Below are positions 25,781 through 35,132 of a DNA stretch of 64,000 bases, piece by piece. The first letter of the stretch is position 1, and each line of letters starts with the position of its first letter. The stretch lies in contig JAQWZF010000023.1 of the NCBI GenBank assembly GCA_029253585.1, positions 124,001 through 188,000 on the forward strand, given 5' to 3'. The position numbers and the translations under genes are program-made. The notes below the pieces were generated by a model. The model saw only the letters and a list, made by a program, of their open reading frames with translations, searched no databases and was not told where the DNA came from. The DNA comes from Gammaproteobacteria bacterium (lineage in GTDB: Bacteria; Pseudomonadota; Gammaproteobacteria; Pseudomonadales; Pseudohongiellaceae).

Positions 25781-27589
25781 ATGTTGAGAGCACTGAAATT
25801 TCTGGCCGCAGCAAGCGCCCTTGCAGTAGCCCTGGCATCGCCCTCAGTACTTGCCCAGCAAGACGACCTTGCCCCGATCGCAGATGGCCACTGGAATTAC
25901 GAAACGGCGGCTCACCTGCTTGAGAGAGCTGGATTCGGCGGCACCCCCGCTCAGATAGAAGCCCTTGCCGCACTCTCACCGCGCGAAGCCGTAAATAGCT
26001 TGGTGCATTACGACTCTAGCAAGAATACTCACCTGCTCCCCTTCGAGCATTCGGGGATTCATGACCCTGGCTTAGAACCCTTTCCTCCCAGCCGACCTGC
26101 GACCACAGAACTGGCAAAGCAGACCGGTGAGGCTCTGGGCGTAAAAGTAAAACCTGAAGGCAATCGCCGTCTGCAGCCGGTAGTGAATAAGTTCTTCTAC
26201 TGGCTGCGAGCCAGCGTATTGGAAACCAACCGCGTCGCCTATTGGTGGGCCGACCGCATGGTCGCATCCAATAATCCGCTTCAAGAAAAGATGGCGCTAT
26301 TCTGGCACGGGCACTATGCCATCAACGAGAGCAAGGTACGGGACTATCGCAAGTTGCTAAACGAACTTGAGCTGTTTCATGAAATGGGCACTGGCAGTTT
26401 TCGCGACCTCATGGTGGCAGTAGCACAAGACCCAGCCATGCTGTCATTCCTCGATGCCGGTGTAAATGTAAAAGGTGCGCCTAACGAGAACTTTGCTCGT
26501 GAAATCATGGAGCTTTTTACCATGGGTGTGGGCAACTATTCCGAGACCGATATTCGTGAGGCCGCGCGCGCCTTCACCGGCTGGAACTATGTTGACACGA
26601 ACTTTGTCGTCAACGAGCAACAACACGACGATGGCGTGAAAACGTTTTTAGGGCAAAGCGGCAACTTCGACGGTATCGAGATCATCGATCTTATTATGGA
26701 ACAGCCGGTTACAGCAGAGTATATCTCCAGCAAGATTTATCGCTTCTTCGTGCGTGAAGAGGTAAGCCCAGCGCTGGGCAAAGAATTAGGTAATATTCTT
26801 CGTGATGCAGATTATGATGTGGCAACTCTGCTCGAAACCCTCTTCCTTTCGAAAGATTTTTACAGCGCTGCCTCGATGGGCAGCCAGATAAAGAGCCCGG
26901 TACAACTGGCCGTTTCAACCTACCGCAAGCTCGGCCTTAAGGATGCACCTGGCGTGCCTGATTTTAACCGCGCGACCGGCGCGCTCAGTCAGTCATTGTT
27001 CCGCCCACCCACTGTTGCTGGCTGGGCCGGAGGAAGAAGCTGGATGACACCGGGCCTGCTTCTTGAGCGCGGAAATTTCGCCCGTGACGTTCTGTTTCCC
27101 GACATCAACTTCATACCGCCGGACAGAGTCAATGGTAGCGCCGAGATACGCAGTGTGGCCGATCGCATTCGGCAGGGTCAGGACATTACATCCGCTACGC
27201 AGCCTAGCTCAATGAGCGAGGGCGGAATCATGGCCGAATCAAATATGCTGGCGGACCGCGATGAAGAATTCAACACCCGTTACGGTAGCTTCCGAGGTTG
27301 GCAGATGGCTATCGAGAGAGTTAAGCCCCTACCTCGGCATACAGCACGGATAAATTTAAGCGAGATGATAGTAGAGCAAGACATCGAAACCACGGATGAA
27401 GCGGTGAGCTATCTGCTCGCACGCTTTATGCGAGTTCAACCGGGCAGCGAAACGCGCAGCATGTTGATCGATTTTCTTAGCCAGGACCTGGGCACTTCAA
27501 GCATTGTAGATGCACAAAGCTATATGGAAGATTCACTGCGTCTGGTCTTACATCTCATTATGAGCCAACCGGAATATCAATTAAGTTAA
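25781..27589 (+). CDS. DUF1800 domain protein, secreted
   Basis: The protein has 602 residues with a signal peptide (ending SVLAQ). DUF1800 features are visible: AAHLLERAGFGGTP, MALFWHGHYA, ENFAREIMELFTMGVG, FTGWNYVD, KIYRFFVREEV and a C-terminal AGGRSWMTPG. It is nearly always next to a DUF1501 gene, as here (45 bases before the next start). The biochemical role is unknown. GGAGAG precedes the start. Confidence 0.92.
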   Translation: MLRALKFLAAASALAVALASPSVLAQQDDLAPIADGHWNYETAAHLLERAGFGGTPAQIEALAALSPREAVNSLVHYDSSKNTHLLPFEHSGIHDPGLEPFPPSRPATTELAKQTGEALGVKVKPEGNRRLQPVVNKFFYWLRASVLETNRVAYWWADRMVASNNPLQEKMALFWHGHYAINESKVRDYRKLLNELELFHEMGTGSFRDLMVAVAQDPAMLSFLDAGVNVKGAPNENFAREIMELFTMGVGNYSETDIREAARAFTGWNYVDTNFVVNEQQHDDGVKTFLGQSGNFDGIEIIDLIMEQPVTAEYISSKIYRFFVREEVSPALGKELGNILRDADYDVATLLETLFLSKDFYSAASMGSQIKSPVQLAVSTYRKLGLKDAPGVPDFNRATGALSQSLFRPPTVAGWAGGRSWMTPGLLLERGNFARDVLFPDINFIPPDRVNGSAEIRSVADRIRQGQDITSATQPSSMSEGGIMAESNMLADRDEEFNTRYGSFRGWQMAIERVKPLPRHTARINLSEMIVEQDIETTDEAVSYLLARFMRVQPGSETRSMLIDFLSQDLGTSSIVDAQSYMEDSLRLVLHLIMSQPEYQLS

Positions 27590-27634
27590 TTTGAAAAGTC
27601 TGACTTAGGATCCTGAGTAGACGGGGCAAAAGAT

Positions 27635-28870
27635 ATGAAAAAGAACAAGTTCAGGTCGAGCAAAGCACTTAGCCGCCGAGAGATGTTGACCGGCATGGCA
27701 GGCCTGGGGGCCTTAAGCATGGTACCTCCAGCATTTGCACAAGCGGCACAAGCTGCGGCGGCACAAGCTGCCGCCAACGGCAAGGTTCTGGTTATCCTGG
27801 AACTCTCCGGTGGCAACGATGGCTTAAACACAGTAGTGCCTTATGGCGACGATGCCTACTACCGGCAGCGGCCTAACATCGGGATTCCCAAGAATGAACT
27901 CAGAGTTATCGATGATCACTTCGGCTTTAATCCCGGAATGGCAGGGTTCGAACGCCTGTATAGAGACGGAAAGATGGCAATTGTGCACGGCTGCGGCTAT
28001 GAGAACCCTTCATACTCTCATTTCACCTCGATGGCCTACTGGCATACAGCCGCGCCCAATAGTGGCAACGAGTATGGCTGGGTAGGAAAGTTGGCGGACG
28101 CAATTGCCCCGTCCGCACCACCCAACTATTTGGTAAACATAGCCGCGAGGCAATCTCTGGCGGTACGCAGTGAAAAACACGTACCTGTAGTTTTCGATGA
28201 CCCAAATCGATTTATGCGTGAAGCCTTTGCTGCGGAGAAAGATGCTCTGAATGCAGTGCCAGAGATTGGCGAATCTGAAAACTCATCACGAAGCTTCCTT
28301 TTGGACATTGCGCGCAGCGCAAATGACGCATCCGCGCTCGTTCGCGATGCCTGGACCAAGTACGATTCTCCGATTGACTATGGCGTGAATGACCTGGATC
28401 TCCAGAAAGTAATCGCTTTGTTAGATGCAGGCATGCCTACAGGTCTTTACTACGTGGCCTATCGAAACAATGCCTTTGACACACATGTGTTTCAGAACAA
28501 CTTACACCGGCGGCTTTTAACCTATACCTCCGACGCCGTAGCAGGGTTCATTCAAGATCTTGAGCGCATCGGTCGTGCCGATGATGTCGCGCTCATGATC
28601 TTTTCCGAGTTTGGCCGACGCGTGCCAGAGAATGTGAGTCTTGGCACCGACCATGGCGCGGCAAACGCTATGTTTGTCGTAGGCAATCAAGTCAAAGGCG
28701 GACACTACGGCGAACTACCAAGCCTGACCGAATTGGCCGAGGGAGACAACCTGGCCTACACAACCGACTTCAGAAAAGTTTACCAAAGCATGACTCAGGG
28801 TTGGCTCGGGCACTCTGATTCAAACAAATTGCTAGGTGGCAACTTCGGCACCTTCGATTTATTTGGTTAG
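27635..28870 (+). CDS. DUF1501 domain protein, Tat-exported
   Basis: The N-terminus carries a Tat motif (SRREMLTGMAGLGALSM) ahead of an AQAAQAAAAQAA stretch. The DUF1501 core is visible: VILELSGGNDGLNTVVPY, HFGFNPGM, HGCGYENPSYSHFTSM and FSEFGRRVPEN, with GTDHGAANAMFVVGN. It is a sulfatase-like alkaline-phosphatase superfamily member by fold, with unknown substrate. It is the second gene of a DUF1800-DUF1501 operon, and a hairpin follows at 28908-28940. Confidence 0.92.
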   Translation: MKKNKFRSSKALSRREMLTGMAGLGALSMVPPAFAQAAQAAAAQAAANGKVLVILELSGGNDGLNTVVPYGDDAYYRQRPNIGIPKNELRVIDDHFGFNPGMAGFERLYRDGKMAIVHGCGYENPSYSHFTSMAYWHTAAPNSGNEYGWVGKLADAIAPSAPPNYLVNIAARQSLAVRSEKHVPVVFDDPNRFMREAFAAEKDALNAVPEIGESENSSRSFLLDIARSANDASALVRDAWTKYDSPIDYGVNDLDLQKVIALLDAGMPTGLYYVAYRNNAFDTHVFQNNLHRRLLTYTSDAVAGFIQDLERIGRADDVALMIFSEFGRRVPENVSLGTDHGAANAMFVVGNQVKGGHYGELPSLTELAEGDNLAYTTDFRKVYQSMTQGWLGHSDSNKLLGGNFGTFDLFG

Positions 28871-28907
28871 AGAAAGTTGTCTGTAATGAATTTTGGTATT
28901 ACAAAAA

Positions 28908-28940
28908 CCATACCCGCTTCCCGCGGGGAAGCGGGTATGG
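28908..28940. other. Hairpin overlapping a small gene start
   Basis: CCATACCCGCTTCCC and its complement form a perfect 15-bp stem with a 3-base loop. It has no T-run. It lies 38 bases after the DUF1501 stop. Its right arm contains the likely ATG (28937) of the following small gene, so it could end transcription or hide the start. Confidence 0.7.
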
Positions 28941-29215
28941 AATCTCTGTTCGATGGCTCGGTCGCAGAGTTTGAATTTCACATGGCAGGCAAGCCTTCCA
29001 AATTAAAGGTGGGAGATTTCGTCTACGCAATCTTCAATGATGAGCTTAGAGGTCGACTAAGAATTCGCGAATTGGCCGGTGGTGCCGTGAACCCTAAATC
29101 GGGCAGACCAAGAACTCTGATTCTAGTGAAGTGTCCCGGTGAGAGAATCACCAAGCCTGTTGCCCGGAAGGGGCATAGAGGTACGCGCTACTATGACGGA
29201 ACGGATTGGAACTAA
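28937..29215 (+). CDS. Small protein with possible PUA/ASCH-like fold
   Basis: The frame gives about 92 residues from this ATG, or up to 112 from TTG at 28877 and 109 from ATG at 28886. The text KVGDFVYAIFNDELRGRLRIREL and later VKCPGERITKPVARKGHRGTRY is reminiscent of ASCH/PUA-like RNA-binding domains. No catalytic motif. The start is uncertain because the hairpin covers this region. It could belong to the same transcript as the DUF1501 gene. Confidence 0.5.
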   Translation: MESLFDGSVAEFEFHMAGKPSKLKVGDFVYAIFNDELRGRLRIRELAGGAVNPKSGRPRTLILVKCPGERITKPVARKGHRGTRYYDGTDWN

Positions 29216-29303
29216 GGCTAGATATTCCTTGAATTGAGAAGCAAGCCAACACCCAGCCACCGACTCGGGTTATGGTTAGCCACTACCGACCCGAGAGACC
29301 TCC

Positions 29304-29510
29304 ATGTTTGACACGAATTATCTGCTTATCAGCCTGATATTCAGTTCAATTGGGCTTGGATATTTCATCTATGGCAAGAAGCAGAAACACACGGTCGCCT
29401 ACTATACTGGCCTTTGTCTGATGGTGTGCCCCTATATAATCACCGATCCCATGTTAATGGCAGGCATTGGCGTTGGCCTAATGTTCGTACCGAAATTTGT
29501 GCGAATTTAA
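29304..29510 (+). CDS. Small two-helix membrane protein
   Basis: The 68-residue protein has two transmembrane segments (about 6-22 and 48-64) around YGKKQKHTVAYYTGLCLMVCPYIITDP. Short proteins of this pattern are widespread and uncharacterised in marine bacteria. GAGAGACC precedes the start. It sits between the small ASCH-like gene and tex. Confidence 0.7.
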   Translation: MFDTNYLLISLIFSSIGLGYFIYGKKQKHTVAYYTGLCLMVCPYIITDPMLMAGIGVGLMFVPKFVRI

Positions 29511-29623
29511 ATCCGCCCGATCTCATCTCAGCCATAGTTTAAACAACCCAATTCAGCGTAGAATACACCCCTGATTAACCACGCAAAATCCCGGTTATAC
29601 CTAACTGGGAACGTAGGATTGCA

Positions 29624-32011
29624 ATGCCCGCTACCCAGTCAAGCTCCCCAGTAATAACCCAAAAAATCGCCAATGAACTAAACGTAAAACCGCCACAAGT
29701 TAGCGCTGCGATTGCGCTACTCGATGAGGGTTCGACGGTGCCCTTTATGTCGCGCTACCGCAAGGAAGCGACCGGTGGGCTCGATGATTTACAATTGCGT
29801 GATCTCGAATTACGCCTGCGCTATCTACGCGAGATGGATGAACGGATAGAAACAATTATTACCAGCATCAGTGAGCAGGACAAGTTGACGCCGGAACTGG
29901 AAAAACAGATTCGTGCTGCCGAGACGAAGACCATCCTGGAAGATTTGTATCTTCCCTATAAACCCAAGCGTCGCACCAAGGCCATGATTGCCATCGAGGC
30001 GGGCTTAGGACCTTTAGCCGATGAGCTATTTGCTGACCCGAAGCTGAACCCTGAGACTCAGGCTCTCAACTACATCGACAACGACTCACGCAAAAATGAC
30101 ATCGAAGATGTCAAAGCTGCCCTCGGGGGCGCCCGCGACATTCTCATGGAGCGCTTCAGTGAAGACGCCGCACTCATGGGCAGGCTGCGCAACCACCTTT
30201 GGGACAACGGCGAGCTTCGCGCCAGCGTCGTAGAGAAGAACAAGGCAGATGCTACCAAGTTTAGCGATTACTTCGATTACAGTGAACGCTTGAACAAGAT
30301 TCCTTCCCACCGCGCGCTCGCCGTTTTCCGCGGGCGTAAAGAGGGATTTCTGTCTGTGGAGATTGGTAGCGCGGGTGTTGAATCTGGGGCGACCGACCCC
30401 TGCGAGGGCATGATTGCCGCGCATTTCGGCATAGCGAACAAGAATCGTCCGGCGGATGCTTGGTTAGGCGGCGTAGTCACCTGGACCTGGCGTATCAAGC
30501 TCATCTATCGGCTCGAGACCGACCTGTTAGGCCACCTTCGCGAGCAATCAGACGACGAAGCCATTCGCGTGTTCACCGAAAACATGAAAGCTATCCTGCT
30601 GGCACCACCGGCTGGCAACAAAGTCACTCTTGGCCTCGATCCAGGCCTGCGCACCGGCGTGAAGGTGTGTGTAGTCGATCGCACTGGAAAATTTCTAGAA
30701 GACACCGCGATCTACCCTCATCAACCGAGGAATCAATGGGACGAATCCATTTCTGTATTGGCCAAATTGGCGAAGAAGCACGGTGTCGAACTGATTGCCA
30801 TTGGCAACGGTACCGCCTCGCGAGAGACTGACAAGCTGGCTGGAGATCTTATTAAGTTGCACAAGGAACTGAAGCTCGACAAAGCCATGGTGAATGAAGC
30901 TGGCGCCTCCGTGTATTCCGCCTCTGACATTGCCAGAGAAGAATTTCCCGATCTGGATGTGACCGTGCGTGGCGCCATCTCTATTGCACGACGCCTGCAA
31001 GACCCACTGGCAGAGCTGGTTAAGTTAGACCCAAAGTCAATCGGTGTAGGTCAGTATCAACACGATGTGAGTCAATTCAAATTAGGGCAGAGCCTGAATG
31101 CGGTGGTCGAAGATTGCGTGAATGCCGTGGGTGTCGATGTAAACATGGCCTCGGCTGCATTGCTAAAGCAGGTCTCTGGCCTGTCATCGTCTATCGCGAC
31201 GAATATAGTGGAGTATCGCAACCTGCATGGCGAGTTTAGGAATCGCCGCGACCTGAAGGCAGTTCCGCGCTTTGGCGAAAAGAGTTTCGAGCAGGCAGCG
31301 GGCTTCTTACGCATCGTCAATGGTGACAATCCACTGGATGCCTCTGCAGTTCACCCGGAGTCCTACAGCGTAGTTGAAAAGATCGGCAGCGCAAGCAAGA
31401 AAAAAGTTGCCGACATGATGGGGGATCGCAGCTTTCTGGCGAAGCTAAACCCTGCGGATTTCATCGATGAGAAATTCGGGCTGCCCACGGTTACCGACAT
31501 ACTGAGCGAACTGGAAAAACCCGGCCGCGACCCAAGGCCCGAATTCAAAACCGCAGAATTTAAAGACGGCATCGAGTCCATGAAAGATCTTAAGAACGGT
31601 ATGCTATTGGAAGGCGTGATAACTAACGTAACCAACTTCGGCGCCTTCGTGGACATCGGCGTGCATCAGGATGGACTGGTACATATCTCCGCCCTATCGA
31701 ATACCTTCGTGAAAGACCCGCACACCGTAGTAAAAACAGGCGACGTCGTAAAAGTAAAAGTCATGGAGGTGAATGTGCAGCGAAAACGCATCGGCCTAGC
31801 TATGCGCCTCGATGATGAACTGCAATCGAAGGCTAACAAGGAAAGTGGCAGCAGGAAAGATAAAGAAACGGAAAAAGGCAAGACCAGCCATAGGCCCAAC
31901 AACAGATCGGCACAAGCCAACACCAGCAAACCCGCATCGGCAAAGCCTGCAGCCCCTGCAGTCGGTACTTTCGGCGCCTTGCTGCAGAATGCCACCAAGG
32001 CTAAGCAATAA
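29624..32011 (+). CDS. tex: Tex family S1 RNA-binding protein
   Basis: This 795-residue transcription accessory protein has the usual Tex order: an N-terminal helical part with [17 protein letters not shown], a YqgF-like nuclease fold ([25 protein letters not shown]), the HhH region around [27 protein letters not shown], and a C-terminal S1 domain ([26 protein letters not shown]). A low-complexity basic/alanine tail follows. It binds nucleic acid in the cytosol and affects transcription. AGGA precedes the start. Confidence 0.95.
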   Translation: MPATQSSSPVITQKIANELNVKPPQVSAAIALLDEGSTVPFMSRYRKEATGGLDDLQLRDLELRLRYLREMDERIETIITSISEQDKLTPELEKQIRAAETKTILEDLYLPYKPKRRTKAMIAIEAGLGPLADELFADPKLNPETQALNYIDNDSRKNDIEDVKAALGGARDILMERFSEDAALMGRLRNHLWDNGELRASVVEKNKADATKFSDYFDYSERLNKIPSHRALAVFRGRKEGFLSVEIGSAGVESGATDPCEGMIAAHFGIANKNRPADAWLGGVVTWTWRIKLIYRLETDLLGHLREQSDDEAIRVFTENMKAILLAPPAGNKVTLGLDPGLRTGVKVCVVDRTGKFLEDTAIYPHQPRNQWDESISVLAKLAKKHGVELIAIGNGTASRETDKLAGDLIKLHKELKLDKAMVNEAGASVYSASDIAREEFPDLDVTVRGAISIARRLQDPLAELVKLDPKSIGVGQYQHDVSQFKLGQSLNAVVEDCVNAVGVDVNMASAALLKQVSGLSSSIATNIVEYRNLHGEFRNRRDLKAVPRFGEKSFEQAAGFLRIVNGDNPLDASAVHPESYSVVEKIGSASKKKVADMMGDRSFLAKLNPADFIDEKFGLPTVTDILSELEKPGRDPRPEFKTAEFKDGIESMKDLKNGMLLEGVITNVTNFGAFVDIGVHQDGLVHISALSNTFVKDPHTVVKTGDVVKVKVMEVNVQRKRIGLAMRLDDELQSKANKESGSRKDKETEKGKTSHRPNNRSAQANTSKPASAKPAAPAVGTFGALLQNATKAKQ

Positions 32012-32021
32012 TAGTGGCCAT

Positions 32022-32645
32022 CTAGCCGGGCCTGTCCATAGTGAACAGTGAATCCTTGTCTACACGGGTGTAGTCGTTATAGCCCAATCTTCCTATGACC
32101 AGCAGTTTAGCCACGTCGACCAGACCCTCATCGGTGATGAAGTCATCATCGATGTGGATCCCTACTACCTCACCGAATATCACCCGGTAGGCATCCACTT
32201 CTGTCCAGCCGGGAATGTCCACACTCTTCAAGTAGCGGCATTCAAGATGCACGGGGGCCTCTTGAATTCGTGGGGCACCGACGATGCTGGAGGAGATCGC
32301 AGTCAGAGAGGAAAGGCTAATCTCATCGACATCCGCTGGCACCGACATCGACGATCGGTTCATCTGCTCGCGCGTGTCCCAGGTAGCCAGGTTACACACG
32401 AACTCCCCCGTCGCCTCGATGTTTCGAATCGAATCCTTCATACCATCCGCTGCCGATCCTACACCGCCAGAGAGCATGACCGTCGGTGGACTATAACTCA
32501 CCGCATTAAAGAAGCTATATGGCGCGAGGTTGTGAACACCCTCTTTATCAGCAGAGCTTATCCAGCCTATGGGTCGCGGAACAATTAGGCTATTGAATGG
32601 ATTCTTCGGTAGACCGTGGTTTTTCTTCTTGGGCTCGTAAAACAT
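32022..32645 (-). CDS. Flavin reductase family protein (split-barrel, FMN)
   Basis: The protein has 207 residues. Motifs include the N-terminal PRPIGWISSADKEGVHNLAPYSFFNAVSYSPPTVML and the middle NIEATGEFVCNLATWDTREQMNRSS, typical of DIM6/NTAB FMN-binding flavin reductases and related domains. It is presumed to reduce or bind flavin in the cytosol. It lies at the end of the tex gene, converging with it by ten bases, and is followed by the RidA-like gene on the same strand. Confidence 0.88.
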   Translation of the reverse strand: MFYEPKKKNHGLPKNPFNSLIVPRPIGWISSADKEGVHNLAPYSFFNAVSYSPPTVMLSGGVGSAADGMKDSIRNIEATGEFVCNLATWDTREQMNRSSMSVPADVDEISLSSLTAISSSIVGAPRIQEAPVHLECRYLKSVDIPGWTEVDAYRVIFGEVVGIHIDDDFITDEGLVDVAKLLVIGRLGYNDYTRVDKDSLFTMDRPG

Positions 32646-32740
32646 AGTTATAGAATTCTACTTGTAGATTAAATAGTGAGGCCTGGGAACCCTGCCCTTT
32701 AGGCTAACGCTCGGGACAGGGTGCTTAAAGTAAGAAATTA

Positions 32741-33190
32741 TTAACGCTTAACTGCGATGGCTTGAATCTCGAAGCGCGCATCGAATAAGAGACTGCCAGC
32801 ACCGATAAAGGCTCGCGCAGGAAACTCCTGCGTAAAGAAGGTGCGGTATACATCGTTAAAGACTTGATACAGCGAGAGATCGGAACAGAAGATTTGCACA
32901 TAGGTCAGATCGTCCATGGTCATGCCAGCATCCTCTAACTGAGCCTTAATCCCATTCATCACATTGCGTGCTTCCGCCGCAGGGTCAGATGGCACTTGAC
33001 CATCCTCCAAGCCCAGCGTACCCGATATATACAGAGTATTGTCGGTTAATACTGCACCACTGAATGGCGATACATCTGCCTGCGATGCATGATTAGAATT
33101 AATATAAGCTCTTTCCTGAGCACAGGCGCTCATAGTAGCGAACAGGGACAAGACTAGTGCGACAGGTAGATAGCGATTCAGACTGGGCAT
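32741..33190 (-). CDS. RidA family lipoprotein
   Basis: A lipoprotein signal (hydrophobic stretch ending ATMSAC, Cys about 23) precedes a complete RidA/YjgF fold. The motifs LYISGTLGLEDGQV, NVMNGIKAQLEDAGMTMDDLTYVQIF and PARAFIGAG...FEIQAIAVKR are conserved, including the arginine of the PAR motif. RidA proteins hydrolyse enamine/imine intermediates left by PLP enzymes, normally in the cytosol; the lipobox puts this one in the envelope. AAGGAG precedes the start. It lies about 7.2 kb from the two Tat-exported PLP enzymes. Confidence 0.88.
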   Translation of the reverse strand: MPSLNRYLPVALVLSLFATMSACAQERAYINSNHASQADVSPFSGAVLTDNTLYISGTLGLEDGQVPSDPAAEARNVMNGIKAQLEDAGMTMDDLTYVQIFCSDLSLYQVFNDVYRTFFTQEFPARAFIGAGSLLFDARFEIQAIAVKR

Positions 33191-33398
33191 GATGTTATTT
33201 CTCCTTTAAGAATTCATAGTCAGAGCATGACCGACAATTAACTGCGGCGCAAGTTGCAGCGATTGCCTCTAAGAAAATCTATATGTTCGTTCTTAACTGC
33301 GCTTATTCATTCAATAAAACAGTTGCCCCCTATCCGCTTCACACCTAAGTTTGGTTATGTTCAGAACCCTACCCGTTTAGTGAAGAAGGAATAGATTA

Positions 33399-33710
33399 AT
33401 GATAATAGTTAGCGGTAGCATTAAATTCGCATCAGTAGAAGAACTCGAGAACGCGAAGCAAGCCCTGAAGGATCGTGCAGCACGTAGCAGAGAAGATGCC
33501 GGCTGTACCGACTACGTGTTTTCCCAAAACCTGGAAGACCCAGCGCAGATACTCCTTTCCGAGAAGTGGGAGAGTGACGAGCTATTGAAGGCCCATCTGG
33601 TAATTCCCGACGAGGAGTTTGGCGCGCTAATGGCCACTGCAAAAATTGCATCTGCTATAGTTGTATCCAGTGAATCTGGCGAAGAGCATATTCTGATGAG
33701 CGATAAATAG
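33399..33710 (+). CDS. ABM-type quinol monooxygenase
   Basis: This is a 103-residue protein of the antibiotic biosynthesis monooxygenase fold. Signature parts are MIIVSGSIKF, ARSREDAGCTDYVFSQNLEDPAQILLSEKWES and a C-terminal LKAHLVIPDEEFGALM. The YgiN-type group acts as quinol monooxygenases without a cofactor; function here is uncertain. AGGA precedes the start. Confidence 0.85.
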   Translation: MIIVSGSIKFASVEELENAKQALKDRAARSREDAGCTDYVFSQNLEDPAQILLSEKWESDELLKAHLVIPDEEFGALMATAKIASAIVVSSESGEEHILMSDK

Positions 33711-33823
33711 GTCCCGTTTCACCACAATGGCTGCTATATTAAGCGCCGCTTTCCGGGGGTATATATTGATGCCTGTCACCGGGAATAAGAAACATTCATC
33801 GTTTTTATAATTAGAGGTACACC

Positions 33824-34957
33824 ATGTCCGTGAATTCCACCTACCTGCAAATGCTCTCCACCGTTACAGAAACCGGAGAATTGCGCCTGGAGCTAAAAGA
33901 ACAGGAAACACCCAAGCCGAATGCCGATCAGGTTCTGGTCAGAATCGAAGCAGCTCCGATTAACCCTTCCGATCTTGGCGTCATGTTTGGCTTTACAGAC
34001 ATGAGTGCCGCCACATCGACAGGAACTGGCGGCGATACCGTGCTTGCAGCACCCGTCTCTGAGCAAGGCATGCGCGTCATGAAGGCACGGGTAGGACAGG
34101 CACTGGCAGTGGGTAACGAAGGTGCGGGTACGGTGGTTGCGACTGGCGACAGTGACGCGGCCAAGAGTCTCGATGGCAAAATTGTCGCTATAGCCGGAGG
34201 CCAAATGTACGGGCAATATCGTTGCATAGAGGCCGACTCCTGCCTGCCTCTGCTAGAGGGCCATACAGCCAAAGATGGCGCGTCCAGCTTCGTGAATCCA
34301 ATGACTGTACTGTCGATGGTTGAGACAATGAGGATGGAAAACCATACCGCACTAGTGCATACCGCCGCGGCATCGAACCTCGGCCAGATGCTAAACCGAA
34401 TCTGTCAGGCCGAAGGTATAGATCTGGTCAATATTGTGCGTAAGGAAGAGCAAGTCGCACTACTAAAAGAGATGGGCGCTAAATATGTGATCAACAGCAG
34501 TGCCGATACTTTTATGGCAGATCTGACCGATGCGATCCATGAAACCGGCGCGACCTTAGCCTTCGATGCAACCGGTGGTGGAATGCTCGCATCAAACATT
34601 TTGTCATGCATGGAAGCTGCCGCCGCCAGAACCCCGGGCGCCTATAGCATCTATGGTTCGGTCAAGCACAAACAGGTTTACCTGTATGGCGGGCTCGATA
34701 CCTCTCCTACCACATTGAACCGAGGCTACGGCATGGCTTGGGGAGTCGGTGGTTGGTTGCTACCCAATTTTCTTGCTAAAGCCGGAATGGAAGTAGCTGG
34801 ACGCTTGCGTGCTCGCGTGGCACAAGAGCTCACCACTAGCTTTGCCAGTAATTACACCAATGAGATCTCCCTAAGCGAAGCCCTGGACGCAGACATCATG
34901 AAACAGTATTACGCAAAGCATACCGGCGAGAAGTTCCTGATCTGCCCGCAGAAGTAA
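33824..34957 (+). CDS. Zinc-binding dehydrogenase-like MDR oxidoreductase
   Basis: This is a 377-residue medium-chain dehydrogenase/reductase. The N-terminal GroES-like part has VLVRIEAAPINPSDLGVMFGF, followed by VGNEGAGTVVATGDS. The cofactor-binding Rossmann part has TALVHTAAASNLGQMLNRICQAEG, and LAFDATGGGMLAS occurs later. No structural Zn cysteines are visible, so it fits the quinone-oxidoreductase-like group that uses NAD(P)H. AGAGGT precedes the start. A palindromic terminator follows directly. Confidence 0.85.
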   Translation: MSVNSTYLQMLSTVTETGELRLELKEQETPKPNADQVLVRIEAAPINPSDLGVMFGFTDMSAATSTGTGGDTVLAAPVSEQGMRVMKARVGQALAVGNEGAGTVVATGDSDAAKSLDGKIVAIAGGQMYGQYRCIEADSCLPLLEGHTAKDGASSFVNPMTVLSMVETMRMENHTALVHTAAASNLGQMLNRICQAEGIDLVNIVRKEEQVALLKEMGAKYVINSSADTFMADLTDAIHETGATLAFDATGGGMLASNILSCMEAAAARTPGAYSIYGSVKHKQVYLYGGLDTSPTTLNRGYGMAWGVGGWLLPNFLAKAGMEVAGRLRARVAQELTTSFASNYTNEISLSEALDADIMKQYYAKHTGEKFLICPQK

Positions 34958-34971
34958 GAGCAAAAGCGAAC

Positions 34972-35020
34972 AAAAAAGGGGTCGGAGGGATTTAAATTAA
35001 ATCCCTCCGACCCCTTTTTT
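34972..35020. terminator. Symmetric terminator palindrome, REP-like
   Basis: This is a perfect 49-bp palindrome (24+1+24): six A, GGGGTCGGAGGGATTTAA, a central A, and the complement ending in six T. It terminates the MDR gene from the left. The core GGGGTCGGAGG is identical to the palindrome at 348-384. The MerR-type promoter of the copper ATPase starts just 15 bases further on. Confidence 0.95.
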
Positions 35021-35035
35021 ATCCTTATAAATCGA

Positions 35036-35067
35036 TTGACCTTAGAGTAGGATCTAAGGTTTATACT
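35036..35067 (+). promoter_or_regulatory. MerR/CueR-type operator-promoter of the copper ATPase
   Basis: TTGACC (35036-35041) and TATACT (35062-35067) are separated by 20 bases, too far for a plain sigma-70 promoter. This elongated spacer contains a perfect dyad ACCTTAGA-N6-TCTAAGGT (35039-35060). Such an overlong spacer with a dyad is the mark of promoters activated by MerR-family metal regulators. The ACCTT/AAGGT arms resemble those bound by CueR-like proteins. The transcript would begin about 35074 and enter the copper ATPase gene. No MerR-family gene is in the window. Confidence 0.85.
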
Positions 35068-35132
35068 GGGGTCTTGATTAGGCTAGGCTAGCCTATCCAA
35101 CGCCAATGCCAATGCGGCGCAGGAGACAGAGA

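Noticed and set aside
28908-28940. Hairpin as a normal Rho-independent terminator of DUF1501
   Set aside because: No T-run follows the stem, so it does not meet the usual definition; kept as a structural element only.
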